Shown here piece by piece: positions 1 to 11,222 of a DNA stretch of 64,000 bases. How positions within the stretch are numbered: position 1 is the first letter of the stretch; each line of letters opens with the position of its first letter. The stretch is from Typhlomys cinereus. Taxonomy: Eukaryota; Chordata; Mammalia; Rodentia; Platacanthomyidae. The notes beneath the pieces are model-generated. The model saw only the letters and a program-made list of their open reading frames with translations, made no database searches and was not told where the DNA came from. A program made the translations under genes and the position numbers. The DNA is taken from positions 1,027,512-1,091,511 of the forward strand of contig JALPQD010000512.1 in assembly GCA_023101885.1 (NCBI GenBank). Direction: 5' to 3'.

Positions 1-663
1 TCTTATCGCCCCCTCTTCTGTGAATTTCCCTGAGTTTCAGGATGGGAAGAGATTACGCTGGCCCAGTTCCAGGTGGTTCATATTGAGTCTCTGATATTCT
101 GAATTATGGGTTGGGAATTTTTTTGGGGGGGTTGCTGCTCCTGCAATGCCCTTGGTTCCATCTTGATGAGTATTGGATGTCACCCCCTGGCCAGAGATAA
201 AAACCTGTTAAATTAGAGACTTGTTATAAGAGTATATTCAAAGGTAGATGGAATAAAAGTAGGAGACACGGTGAGAAAGGGGTCAATTACCCATTTGAAA
301 AATCGTTGCTTTCTATCAGGTAGCCTATATACCCACCCCTTCTGGTGAGATCATACACCATCAGTTGCTTATGATCAGGAGGTAAAGTCTGTGAACTTAA
401 CCAGATGTCTCATTACTTACATGCAGTCCTTGATGGTGGCCTATTTTCTCTGCTGTAACATAGTCCCCTCTCTCATTGTTTCTGGTGGGGCCCTCCTTCC
501 ACATACCTCCTGTTTATAATCTTTTCAATTACTGTAGGTATTATAGAGATTTGTCTTTGAGTGTCTCTAAGTGGGTTTGGTACTAGAATCCACCAATTAG
601 TGAGTACATACGGTGCTTAATTTTCCTTGTCTGGAATACTTCACTCAATATAAGTGTTTCTAA
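1..663 (-). mobile_element. LINE-1 3' UTR and ORF2 end, older copy, part 1
   Basis: Read on the minus strand this is the 3' UTR and extreme ORF2 C-terminus of an L1. It matches, base for base over long stretches, the same part of the L1 at 3720-4690 and the reverse complement of the plus-strand copy at 1200-1750. The element runs off the left edge of the window. It is interrupted at 664-2227 by another L1 and resumes at 2228. No functional coding remains. Confidence 0.85.
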
Positions 664-680
664 GGATGTGGAGCATTTTT
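664..680. repeat. Target-site duplication, left copy
   Basis: A 17-base string beginning GGATGTGGAG and ending in five T is found here and again at 2211-2227, directly after the poly(A) of the plus-strand L1. Exact identity and placement on both sides of that L1 mark it as the duplication made on insertion. The two bases before it in both copies are AA, which would extend it to 19. Confidence 0.85.
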
Positions 681-2210
681 CTTCCTTAGCCATCAGGGAA
701 ATGCAAATCAAAACTTCCCTGAGATATCATCTCGCCCCGGTCAGGATGGCAAAAATCCACAATACATACAACAACAAATGTTGGAGAGGATGTGGAGAGA
801 GGGGAACTCTCCTACATTGCTGGTGGGAATGCAGGCTCATACAGCCACTCTGGCGAGCCGTCTGGTGATTCTTAAAGAAATTAAAGATTGAAATGCCATA
901 TTACCCTGCTATTCCACTTTTGGTAATAACCCCCCATACAGCAGAGGTTCACCTCGATAGCACAAGCACGACCATGTTCATAGCAGCACTGTTTATAATA
1001 GCAAAGACATGGAATCAACCCAAATGTCCAACAGTTGACAAGTGGATAAGGAAACTGTGGTACATCTATACAATGGAGTACTACTCAGCCATCAAAAATG
1101 ATAAATTACTGGAATTTGCCAGGAAATGGATGTCATTAGAAACAATTATATTAAGCGAAGTATCCCAGACCCAGAAAATTAAGTGCCGTATGTACTCCCT
1201 AATAGGTGTCTCCTAGTACCAAACCCACCCAGCCCACCTAGAGACAGTAATTCCAAGGATTATGAACAGGAGGGATGGGGTAGGAGGGCCACACCAGAAA
1301 GAAGGAGAGAAGGGACCATGTTACAGCAGGGAAAATAGGCCTCCACCAAGGACCCAAATAAGTAATGAGACATCTGATTAAGTTCACAGACTTTTGTTCC
1401 TGATCATTTACTACTGAGGGGGTGTGATCTCACCAGAAGAGGAGGGCATATAGTCTGGCAGATAAAAAGTAACCATTTGCAAATGGGTGATAGACCCCTC
1501 CCTTAGTATGGTTTCCCACTTTTATTACATCTACCTTTGAATGTGCTTTTATCACAAGACTCTAACAGCTTTTTGTCTCTGGCCAGGGGGTAACATACAA
1601 TGCCCACCAGGATGGAGTGAAGGGCATTGCAGGAGCAGCAAAACTGCAAAAGAAAATCAACAAACCACAATCCAGAACTTCAGAGACTCTATATCAACCA
1701 CCTAGAACTAGGCCAGCTTAATCTCTCCCCATCTTGGAGCTCAGAAATTTGCGGAAGAGGGGGCGGTAAGAGTGTAAGAGCAAAAGGATGGGAGGAGCAA
1801 TGATATATAAGATACTCTATACTAGTTAGGGCTGAAATCATAATTGGACTTTGCATGCCCTGCACATTGTCCAACACACTGTTGACCTCACAAAGTCTAG
1901 CATCTGCTAAGGCACCAAGAGCCTTGGAGGTAAAGGATTGGCAGCCACAGCAGTGTTCCTATACCTAAGGGGAACACGGGAAAGGGTTCAGGGAAAGGCC
2001 ACTGGGTCCTTGTACATCATCGGAGAGGAGGGCCCAGAGGAAAATCAGACATGCACAAGAAAGGACTCTCTGGGAATTGGGGCAGGAGGCACTGGGGGAT
2101 GGGGAGGGAAAGGGGTGGGGAGGGGGAGCAGGGGGTACGGGGGGGGGGGAGGAGGAAGGGAGGGAACCGGTGTACCTAATAAGTTTGTATGAGCTGAAAT
2201 AAAAAAAAAA
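681..2210 (+). mobile_element. LINE-1, 5'-truncated insertion nested in another L1
   Basis: A sense-strand L1 covering the ORF2 C-terminus, the 3' UTR and a ten-base poly(A) at 2201-2210. Frames at 668-868 and 893-1216 encode typical L1 ORF2 C-terminal sequence, including a Cys-rich CWWEC segment and a MEYYSAIKNDK motif. They are in different frames, so the coding part is broken. The ORF2 stop is at 1214-1216. The 3' UTR has a G-rich polypurine tract at about 2080-2170, as usual for rodent L1. The 17-bp target duplication makes this a normal target-primed insertion. Confidence 0.88.
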
Positions 2211-2227
2211 GGATGTGGAGCATTTTT
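2211..2227. repeat. Target-site duplication, right copy
   Basis: Second copy of the 17-base string at 664-680. It lies directly after the poly(A) tail of the plus-strand L1. Confidence 0.85.
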
Positions 2228-3289
2228 AAGATATATATTAGACATTTTAATTTCATCCTTGGTAAAGTTTCTTTTAAGTTCCAAGGCCCAATTTTTAAAT
2301 GGCCCATTTGTTTCCTTGGTGTTTAGTTTTCTAAGTTCTTTGTGCACTCTGGATAATAGAGCTCTATGTGGTTAGTGAAGATTTTCTCCCATTCTGTGGG
2401 TTGCCTTTGTGCTGGAGTTACAATCTCTTTATCTGAACAGAAGCTCTTTAATTTCACAAGATCCCTTTTGCTGAGTGTTGGTTGTAGTGACTGTGCTATT
2501 AGATGTCTGTTTAGGAACTGTTGGCCTCGCCCAATCAGCTCGAGGGAGTACCCTACCTTTTCAACTATGGATTTTATATTCTCTGGCCTTATATCGAGGT
2601 CCTTGATCCAATTGGAATTAATTTTTGTACATGGTGACAAGTATGGGTTCAGTTTTAAACTTCCGCATTGTAGATCCAGTTTTGCCCACACCATTTGTTG
2701 AAGATGCTGTTCTTTTTCCATTGGATTTTTTGGGCCCCTTTGTCAAAGATCAAATGGCTGTAGTTGTGTGGGCTTATATCTAGATCTTCAACCCTTATCC
2801 ATTGATCTGTGTGTCTATTTTGGAGCCAGTACCAGGCTGTCTTTATAACTATGGATTTGTAGTATAGACTAAGTTTTGGTGTGGTGGTTCCTCCAGCCAT
2901 ATTTTTGTTACTCAGGATTGTTTTTGCCTTTTGTGCCTCCATATGAATTTTGACATTGTTTGGTCAACTTCTTTGAAGAATTGCTTTGGGATTTTAATTG
3001 GTATAGCATTGAATTTGTATATTGCCTTTGGTAAGATTGTCATTTTATGATGTTGGTTCTGCCAATCCAGGAACATGGGAGGTCTTTCCACCTTCTGGTG
3101 TCTTCTGCAATTTCTTTCTTAGGGTTTTAAAGTTTTCATTGTAAAGGTCTCTTACTTCCTTTGTTAGTTTATACCAAGGTATTTCATTTTTTTAGGGGCT
3201 ACAGTAAATGGGATTGTTTCTCTCTGGACTTTTTCACTTCTTTCATTTTAGGAATATAGGAAGGCCAATTTTTTTTGCACATTTATATT
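2228..3289 (-). pseudogene. LINE-1 ORF2 remnant, older copy, part 2
   Basis: The minus strand continues the L1 of 1-663 with decayed ORF2. Frames at 2655-2942 and 2323-2721 read the familiar C-terminal half after the reverse transcriptase, for example [20 protein letters not shown] followed by AWYWLQNRHTDQW. The frames shift several times. Compared with the L1 at 3290-10280, about 280 bases of ORF2 (equivalent to 4690-4970) are missing at the point where the plus-strand L1 inserted. The copy is truncated near 3289, where the tail of the next L1 begins. Confidence 0.85.
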
Positions 3290-4269
3290 GTTTTTATAAC
3301 ATTTTTATTATTATTTCTGCTCATACAAACTTAGTAGGTACACTGGTTCCTTTCCTCCCTCCACCTCCTCCCGACCCCCCTGTTCCCTCTCCCCTCACCT
3401 CTCTCTCCCCATCCCCCAGTGCCCCCTCCAATCCCCAGAGAATCTTTTAATGTGCATGCCAGACTCTCCTCTGGGCCCTCCTCTCCCATGATGTACAAGG
3501 ACCCAGTGGCATTTCCCTGAACCCTTGCTGTGTTCCCCTTAAGCATAGGAACACTACTGTGGCTGTCAATCACTTGCCTCCAAGCATCTTAGTGCCTTTA
3601 GCAAATGCTAAACTTTGTGAGGTCAATAGTGTGTTGGACATTGCGTAAGGCATGCAAAGTCCAATTATGATTGATTCGCCCCTAACTTATGTGTAGTATC
3701 TTGCATATTATTGTTCCTTCCATCCTTGTGCTCTTACACTCTTACTTCCCCCTTTTCCGCAAATTTCCCTGAGCTTCAGGATGGGGAGAGATTAGTCTGG
3801 CCTAGTTCTAGGAGGTTGATATAGAGTCTCTGAAGTTCTGGATTGTGGTTTGTTGATTTTCTTTTGCAGTTTTGCTGCTCCTGCAATGCCCTTCACTCCA
3901 TCCTGATGGGTGTTGTATGTCACCTCTGGTCAGAGATAAAAAGCTGTTAAACTGGAGTCTTGTTATAAGAGCACATTCAAAGGTAGATGTAATAAATGTA
4001 GGAAACCACAGTGAGTGAGGGGTCAATCACCCATTTACAAAATGGTTACTTTTTATCTGCCAGACTATGTGCCCTCCCCTTCTGGAGAGATCATACCCCT
4101 TCAGTTGTAAATGATCAGGAAGGAAAGTCTCTGTACTTAACCAGATGTCTCATTACTTACTTGCAGTCCTTGATGGAGGCCTATTTTCTCTGCTATAACT
4201 TGGTCTCCTCTCTCCTTGTTTCTGGTGTGGCCATCCTACCCCATCCCTACTATTCATAATCCTTACAAT

Positions 4270-4284
4270 TACTGTGGGTATTAC
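4270..4284. repeat. SINE target-site duplication, left copy
   Basis: The 15 bases here recur at 4556-4570 with one difference, on either side of the SINE. The target is the L1 3' UTR. Confidence 0.8.
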
Positions 4285-4555
4285 TTATTCAATTGTGCAT
4301 GAATGTGTGTGTGCGCATGTGTGTATATATGTGTGTGTGTGTAGAACCACAGACGAATTCGGGAACCACCATGGACCGCCTCCAACTCCACCTTGTTTAC
4401 TCTGCCCAGGGATTCACAGGCTCCGCTCTACCAGAACCAGAAAATCAGGCCGACACCGCTTCCGCCTGGCATCTATACATGGGGTCTAGGATCCGAACTC
4501 AGGAACTTCCGCCTGCAAGGCAGAGGCTTAACCACTGAGACACCTATCCAGCCCC
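4285..4555 (-). mobile_element. tRNA-derived SINE with CA-rich tail
   Basis: On the minus strand it begins GGGCTGGATAGGTGTCTCAG, a tRNA-like head with box A-like and box B-like segments (GGATCC near the box B position). A unique body of about 150 bases and a CA/TG-rich tail follow. It is the same family as the copies at 41263-41561, 53831-54124 and 61120-61402. It sits inside the 3' UTR of the near full-length L1 and has a 15-bp target duplication, so it is younger than that L1. Confidence 0.85.
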
Positions 4556-4617
4556 TACTGTGGTTATTACAGAGATTTATCATTGAGTGTCTCTAGGTGG
4601 GCTGGGTGGGTTTGATA

Positions 4618-7600
4618 CTAGGAGCCACCTATTAGGGAGTACATATGGCACTTAATTTTCTGGGTCTGGGATACTTCACTTAATATAATTGTCTCTAATA
4701 ACGTGCATTTTTGCTGTATGTGGGATTATTCCCAGAAATGGAATAGCAGGGTCATATGGCATTTCAATCTTTAATTTCTATAAGAATCTCCAGACAGCTT
4801 GCCAGAGTGGTTGTATGAGCCTGCATTCCCATCAGCAATGTTGGAGAGTTCCTCTCTCTACACATCCTCTCCAGCACTTGGTGTTGTTTATATTGTGGAT
4901 TTTTGCCATTCTGCCCAGGGTGAGATGATATCTCAGGGAAGTTTTGATTTGCATTTCCCTGATGGCTAAAGAATTGGAGCATTTTCTAAGATATTTGTTA
5001 GACATTTTAATTTCATCCCTGGTAAAGTTTCTTTTAAGTTCCAGGGCCCATTTTTTAATTGGCCCATTAGTTTCCTTGGTGTTTAGTTTTCTAAGTTCTT
5101 TGTTCACTCTGGATTGTAGAGCTCTATCAGATACGTGGTTAGTGAAGATTTTTTCCTATTCTGTGGTTTGCCTTTGAGCTCGTGTTACTATCTCTTTATC
5201 TGAACAGAAGCTCTTTAATTTCACAAGATCCCAACTGTTGAGATTTGGTAGAGGTGTCTGTTTAGGAATTTTGGCCTAGCCCAATCACCTCGAGGGAGTT
5301 CCCTGTCTTTTCAACTATGATTTTTATAGTCTCTGGCCTTATATCAAGGTCCTTGATCCATTTGGAGCTAATTCTTGTACATGGTGATAAGTATGGTTCC
5401 AGTTTTAATCTTCTGCATGTGGAGATCCAGTTTTGCCAGCACCATTTGTAGAAGATACTGTTCTTTTTCATTGAATTTTTTGGGCTCCATTGCCAAAGAC
5501 CAAATGGCTATAATTTTGTGGGCTCATATCTGGGTCTTCAACCCTTATCCATTGATCTGTATGTGTATATTAGAGCTAGTACCAGGCTCTTTTTATAACT
5601 ATGGATTTGTAGTATAGACTAAGGTTTGGTATGGTGATACCTCCAGCAGTGTTTTTGTTACTCAGGATTGTCTTTGCTATCCTGGGTCTTTTGTGCCTCC
5701 ATATGAATTTTGAAATTGTTTGATCAACTTCTTTAAAGAATCGCTTTTGGATTGTAATTGGTATAGCATTGAATTTGTATATTGCCTTTGGTAGGTTGGT
5801 CATTTTTATGATGTTGATTCTGCCAATCCAAGAACATGGGAGGTCTTTTGACCTTCTGGTGTCTTCTGCAATTTCTTTCTTTAGGGTTTGAAAGTTTTCA
5901 TTGTAAAGGTCTTTTACCTCCTTGGTTAGGTTTACACCAAGGTATATCATTTTTTTAAGGGGCTATAGTAAATGGGATTGTTTCTCTCAGGTCTTTTTCA
6001 CTTCTTTCAAACTGGGCTTATAAGAAGGCCACTGATTTTTGTACATTTATTTTGTAACCTGCCACCCTGCTGAACTTCTCAATTAGTTCCAGGAGCTTCC
6101 TGGTGGAGTTTTTGGGATCACTCAGGTATAAGATCATGTCATCTGCAAATAGGGATATCTTGACTTCTTCCTTGCCAATTTGAATCCCTTTCATGTCCCT
6201 TTCTTTTCTTATGGGTTCAGCTAAGACTTCGAGTCCAATATTGAATAAGAGTGGTGAGAGTGGGCAGCCTTGTCTAGTTCCTCATCAAAGTGGGAATGCT
6301 TCAAGTTTTTCCCCATTGAGTAGAATCCTTGCTGTTGTTTGTTGTATACAACTTTTATTGTATTGATAAAGGTGGCTTCCATTCCAACCTTTTCTAGGGT
6401 TTTGATCGTAAAGGGCTGTTGGATCTTGTCACAAACTTTTTCTGCATCTATTGAGAGTATCATGTGGTCTTGAACTTTTGACTGGTTTGTATGGTGAATT
6501 ACATTTATTGGTTTGTGTATGTTGAACCAATCCTTGTGTGCCTGGAATAAAGCCTACTTAATCCCCGTGGATGATCTTTTTGACATGTTTTAGAATCTGA
6601 TTTGCTAAAACTTTGTTGAGAATCGTTGCATCTGTGTTCAAGAGAGATTGGTCTAGAGTTTTCTTTTTTAAGTGTATCTTTATTAGGTTTTGGGATTAAG
6701 ATGATATTAGCTTCATAGAAGGAATTTGGTAGTGTTCCTTCCGTTGCTTTTTGATGGAACAGTTTAAGGAGTATTGGTGTTATTAACTCCTTAAATGTCT
6801 TTTAGAACGCTGTGCTGAATCCATCTGGTCCAGGATATTTTTGGTGGGAAGATTTGAGATTACTTCCTTGATTTCCTCATATGTTATAGGACTATTTAAA
6901 TAATTCCCAACTTCCTGATTCAATTTATGTAAGTTGTGCTTACGTAGGAATTCAATCATCTCTTTTGTGTTGTCAAATTTCACCGAGTAAAAGTTTTTGA
7001 AATATGACGTTATAATTCTCTGGATTTCTTGGGTATCACTAGTGATACCTCCATTTTCATTCCTAATTTTGTTAATTTGAGCTTTCTCACTCTTGCTTTT
7101 GGTTAATTTTCCTAGGAGTGTGTCAATCTTACTGATTTTTTCAAAAAAATCAGCTTTTTGACGGTTGATTTTTTGTATCATTTTCCTAATGTTGATTTTG
7201 GATATTTCTCCTCTTATTTTGCTAATCTACTCCCTTCTACTGCATTTGGGATCTGATTGCTCTAGTGTCTCTAAAGCTTTAAACTGCATTGTTAAGTTAT
7301 TTATTTCTGATGTTTCCATTTTTTTTGATGTAGGCATTAAGAGCTATGAACTTACCTCTCAGGACAGCTTTCATTGTGTCCCACAGATTTTGGTAAGTTA
7401 TATTTTCATTATTATTCCCTTTCAGGAAATCTTGAATTTCTTTTGTAATTTCTTCCTGAATCCAATTCTCATTCATCGTCATAATGTTAAGTTTCCAGGA
7501 GTTAGTGTATTTTCTGTTGCTCTTTGTGTTGTGGATGTCAAGTTTTAGGCTGTGGTGGTCTGATAAGGTACAGGCTAGAATTTCAACTTTCCTGTATATG

Positions 7601-8240
7601 TGGAGATTTATTTTGTGGCCCAACATGTGATCTATTTTGAAGAAAGTTCCATGTGCTGCTGAGAAAAATGTGTATTCTTTGGTGCGTGGGTGAAAAGTTC
7701 GATAGTGATCTGTAAAGTCCATTTCAGTAAGGGTTTGATTAAGTTCCAAAGTGTCTTTGTTAAGTTTTTTGCCTGTTGATCTATTTCATGTTGAGAGGGT
7801 AGTGTTGAAATCCCCAAGAATTATCGTTTTGGGATTCATTTCTTGCTTTAGACGTTGTAGGGTTTGCCCAATGAATGGGGGGGGGCGTATTGGGTGCATA
7901 TATATTCAGTATTGTGAGGTCTTCCTGGTGAGTTGTACCTGTGACTAAAATGTGGTATCCATCTATGTCTCTTATGATTTTTTTTGGTTTGAAGTCCACT
8001 TTGTCCAATAGCATAATGACTACCCCTGCCTGTTTTTTGATTTCATTAGTTTGCAGAATTTTTGACCAGCCTTTTATTTTCAGGATGTGCTTATCTTTTG
8101 TGGTGAGATGGGTTTCTTACAGGCAACAGATTGATGGACTGTGATTTTTAATCCAAGTTTGTAATCTGTCTCTTGATTGGTGAGTTAATTCCATTAACAT
8201 TTAATGTTATAATGGAGAAACTATTTTTAATTCCAGACAT
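4618..8240 (-). pseudogene. LINE-1 ORF2 pseudogene (endonuclease and reverse transcriptase)
   Basis: Minus-strand remnant of the L1 endonuclease/reverse transcriptase polyprotein. The start ATG is at 8238-8240 and the TAG at 4618-4620. The span is about 3.62 kb against a usual 3.8 kb. Order from the N-terminus: endonuclease (frames at 7781-8014, 7632-7817 and 7297-7749, including a GDF-like strand and an SDH motif near the end), linker (6783-7181), reverse transcriptase fingers with SIDAEK (6221-6463), and the catalytic FADD motif at about 6125-6160. The C-terminal part follows (5576-5950, 5262-5471, 4832-5107). At least six frame changes and internal stops separate these blocks, so no protein is made. 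Confidence 0.9.
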
Positions 8241-8297
8241 TTATTATGTTTAGTGGCTTTAATAAGTGTATTGTTTCTCTTTTAGGTTTTGGTTGTA

Positions 8298-9351
8298 TTA
8301 TACTTCCCTTCTGTTCTCCTAGATATGCCTGTTTTTTTCTTCAAGCTTGAATATCATTTCTAGCATTTTTTGAAGGCCTGGTTTGGAGGACATGTATCCC
8401 TTCAAATTGTCTTTGTGCTGGAAAATTTTTCTTTCTCCCTCAATCATGACAGTATATCAGACTGGATTGATATTTTTGCTCATTCAATACTTGAAGTAAT
8501 TCTCTCTAAGCTCTTCTTGCTTTTAGTATTTCCATTGAGAAGTCATTTGTTATTTTAATATGTTTACCTTTAAAAGTGACTTCTTTTTTTTCCCTTGAGG
8601 CTCTCAGCACCATTTCTTTATTTTGAATGTGGAGTGTTTTAACTATTATTTGCTGTGGTGAGTCTCTATTTTGGTCATGTCTGTTTGATGTGTGGAATGC
8701 TCTCCTATATGGATGGGCCTCTCTTTTTTCAGATGCAGAAATTTTTTCTTGATGATAGTTTGAAAAATTTTCCTCAGGTGTGGTATTTTGGGATTCTTGT
8801 TCTCTATTCCATGAATATGCATGTTAGGCTTATACAGGGTGTCAAATAACTCTTGAATATTTCTCTCCAGTATCTTTTTGGCTTTAGCAACCTCTTCCAT
8901 TGAGCTGGTTAATACTCTCACTTTGTCTTCAAGTCTGAAATTCTATTTTCTGCTTCATTAGTTCTGCTGATAAGACTCTCTGTTGAGTTCTGCGTTGAAT
9001 ATGATGTGTCTTTTAGTTCGGTTTTAAACTCTGCTTGTGTCTGTTTTAACTGCTCTATGCCTGTTTTTGTTTCTTGTACTGTTTTTCTCAACTCCTCCAA
9101 GTGCCTGTTGTGTTCCTCTTCAAAGTGATTGATGCAGTTATTTAATTCCTCCTGGATTTCCTCTTTCATAGTATGGAACATGGTAATGATCATGTTTTGA
9201 AAGTCGATATCCTGGGTCAGGCTTTCTTGACTATTTTCCATGGGTTTGTTCTTGTTGGAGTCTATCATTATGGGATTAATTCCTTCAGTGGGAGATTTGT
9301 TTTTTGGGTGTTGTTTCTCATGTATTTGCACTTTGACTTGAGCAGTGTCAT
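8298..9351 (-). pseudogene. LINE-1 ORF1 pseudogene
   Basis: Minus-strand remnant of the L1 RNA-binding chaperone. The likely ATG is at 9349-9351, by alignment with the plus-strand copy starting at 35524, and the stop at 8298-8300. The N-terminal coiled coil is clear in the frame at 8918-9331, rich in E, K, Q and L with heptad spacing. The frame at 8646-8921 continues it after a frameshift. About 350 codons in all, the normal length. The frame breaks near the start, at about 8920 and again before 8640. Confidence 0.88.
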
Positions 9352-10280
9352 TTTAACTCTTAAGACCTTCTTTCAATTTCTGTGAATTTTTCACCTAAAT
9401 GAATTATTTGGCCTGAGGTTTGGAGTTGAGCTGGGGGTGCTTACCTATGTCACCATGAGTCCCGGCTGGACTGTGTGCTTCCAAGATGGGTGGGGAAAGG
9501 GAAGAGGTAGTGGTGGCTGGGCGCTCTTTAAGCTGGGGAGCTGGGACCTGGCCCACAGTGTCCTCCCCGGCTAGATGAGGCTATTATACTGTTAGTACAT
9601 CAATAAGTCAGGTTTAGTAGGCAGGGGGTGAATATTAGTATGGTGTTGCACTTTTACGATTAAGTACCTTGGTGACATGTGAGGGTGAGTGGTATATTCC
9701 TTGAAGTATGTGTTTTGTGGGTGGCTATATGGAAAAGTTAATCTACAGTGATTAATACTAGAAAGGAGCAGGATAGTAAAAAGGGGGTTTATTTATCTTT
9801 GGGCTGGATGTGAAGAATCTCTCCCATGTAATAGGATGATTTTAGAGGACTTCAGATGTATGACCTTTGTCCCCTAGAGCTTTGCTTGGGTTTTCTTAGG
9901 ACTCTGAATCCTGAGGAGCAGTGTGTCCTCCTTGGACAGGGACTGTCTGGGGCTGGTGGAAAGCGCAGAAGGGTTGATGGTGATGGTTGTGTACTTCACC
10001 TGGGACCTGGGGGATGGTTGAGTGGCCCACCCTAGCTGGGGCAGCCTGGGTACTCCTCAGGCTTGCTACTGGGAGGACCTGGACAAGCGGTTGACCTGGA
10101 GTCTGGTGGGATTTACCTGAGAAGCATTGTGTCCTCCCTGGACCAGGAACGTCCTCGGTGGGCAAAAAAGGCAGAGGGGTTGATGGAGATGGCACTTCAT
10201 CTGAGACTTGGGCATGGCCTAGTGACCCACCCTAGCCCCGTGCAGCCTGGGTGCTGCTCAGGCTGGCTGGCTGGTTCTCC
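9352..10280 (-). promoter_or_regulatory. LINE-1 5' UTR with two tandem promoter monomers
   Basis: The stretch upstream of ORF1 is GC-richer than its surroundings and contains two copies of a unit with a period of 206 bases. For example, TGTGTCCTC occurs at 9922-9930 and again at 10128-10136, each followed by a GGAC-rich block, then a GTTGATGG block and a CCCACCCTAGC block. Tandem monomers of about 200 bp are the known promoter architecture of rodent L1s. A weaker partial unit may be present near 9555. Confidence 0.7.
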
Positions 10281-10333
10281 AAATACCTTGATATGCTTGG
10301 TACTAACATAGATGGGTTTAATGTTTATTTTCC

Positions 10334-10493
10334 TGCAGAATCTTTAGCCAGGAACGAGAGTGACTACAACAAGCAGCAGTACTTCCTATGCAAGTACCAC
10401 TCGAGCAAAATCATGAGACCATGCACATTATGGAAGTTCCTAATGAAGCAGATAAAGCGTTAAAACTGCTGCCTTGCCAGAAGCAGTGAAGGG
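10334..10493 (+). pseudogene. Unidentified exon-like or processed-pseudogene stretch
   Basis: A T-rich run ending in TTTTCCTGCAG at about 10323-10338 looks like a splice acceptor. It is followed by an open stretch that reads ESLARNESDYNKQQYFLCKY and beyond to a stop at 10461-10463. From about 10390 a second frame is also open (ATG CAA GTA CCA and on to TGA at about 10493), suggesting one frameshift in an older coding sequence. AATAAA signals follow at about 10635 and 10790. I do not recognise the protein. It could be a terminal exon, a pseudogene, or chance; the codon content and acceptor favour one of the first two. Confidence 0.3.
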
Positions 10494-11197
10494 AATCCTC
10501 CTCCTCCACTTCTGCAAGTCTTCAGAATGATAAGCATCAGGTTGTCTTGGTCTTTCCCTGGAACCAGAACCTAAGTTAGAGATAAGAGGGATGCCTGCTC
10601 TGGGAACTATGGTGACCGCGTTGACCTCAGTTGTAAATAAATGGAAGTGTAAACCTGCCTGTGAACTGTTATCTCACACACCTCTTCCCCATCCTTATTT
10701 TACAGTTTCCAATACAATAGGCTGTAATGTAAAAAACATTGCTAGACTTCACAGAACTTTTTCAAAGCTAGTCCACATGCACATTTTTCAATAAATCCTC
10801 CCCATGCTCTGCACCCCATTGGACTCAGTTTCTCCATCAGGGGTAAAGAGAACTTTCCAACAACAACACTAAAGTAAGAGACTTGGGGCATTATTGCTTT
10901 CCCTGTCTTCAAGAGCAGACCATAGCATTGTAATCAGGTGTCACATGAATTTCTTTATCTGCTGCCAAGGGTTCCCGCAGCAGCTCACTTTCTGAAAATG
11001 TAAACCTGTGTGCTGATTCTGTTAACTGTTTTCTCTTACTTCTGGAACACACAACCTCTTCCCCACTTTGTTGTTATTTGTAATTTTTGTGATTTCAAAT
11101 ATATGCTGGCTTTTGGACTTCAGTTTCTTTTTAAAATGGGGGCCTGGAATAGAACTCCAGTACTTCATGGTCTGGCTAGATGGATGAAACATGACTA
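10494..11197. other. Unique-looking sequence up to the gap, with a junction overlap
   Basis: No gene seen. Two similar blocks, about 10645-10700 and 10997-11075, share GTAAACCTG, AACTGTT and CCTCTTCCCC in the same order, so a small diverged repeat is likely. The last ~100 bases (about 11099-11197) match the start of the right palindrome arm (about 30629-30728), apart from small differences. Confidence 0.6.
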
Positions 11198-11222
11198 NNN
11201 NNNNNNNNNNNNNNNNNNNNNN
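11198..11222. other. Assembly gap (25 N)
   Basis: A run of N, a scaffold join of unknown true size. It falls exactly between a contig ending in right-arm sequence and the outer, noisy end of the left arm. Confidence 1.

Larger units (their letters stand above)
3290..10280 (-). mobile_element. LINE-1, near full length, decayed
   Basis: The largest element of the left part, on the minus strand. From its 5' end it contains two tandem promoter monomers (about 9860-10275), the rest of the 5' UTR, ORF1 (about 8298-9351), a short intergenic stretch, ORF2 (about 4618-8240) and a 3' UTR with the polypurine tract (seen here as a C-rich run at 3360-3430). A T-rich tail lies at 3290-3310. Without the SINE at 4285-4555 it is about 6.7 kb, the usual length of a rodent L1. 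Both ORFs carry frameshifts and stops, so it is dead. No target-site duplication could be matched. Confidence 0.88.

Noticed and set aside
2045..2347. Proline-rich protein frame
   Set aside because: It is the antisense of the G-rich L1 3' UTR tract. The same artefact occurs at 3208-3450.
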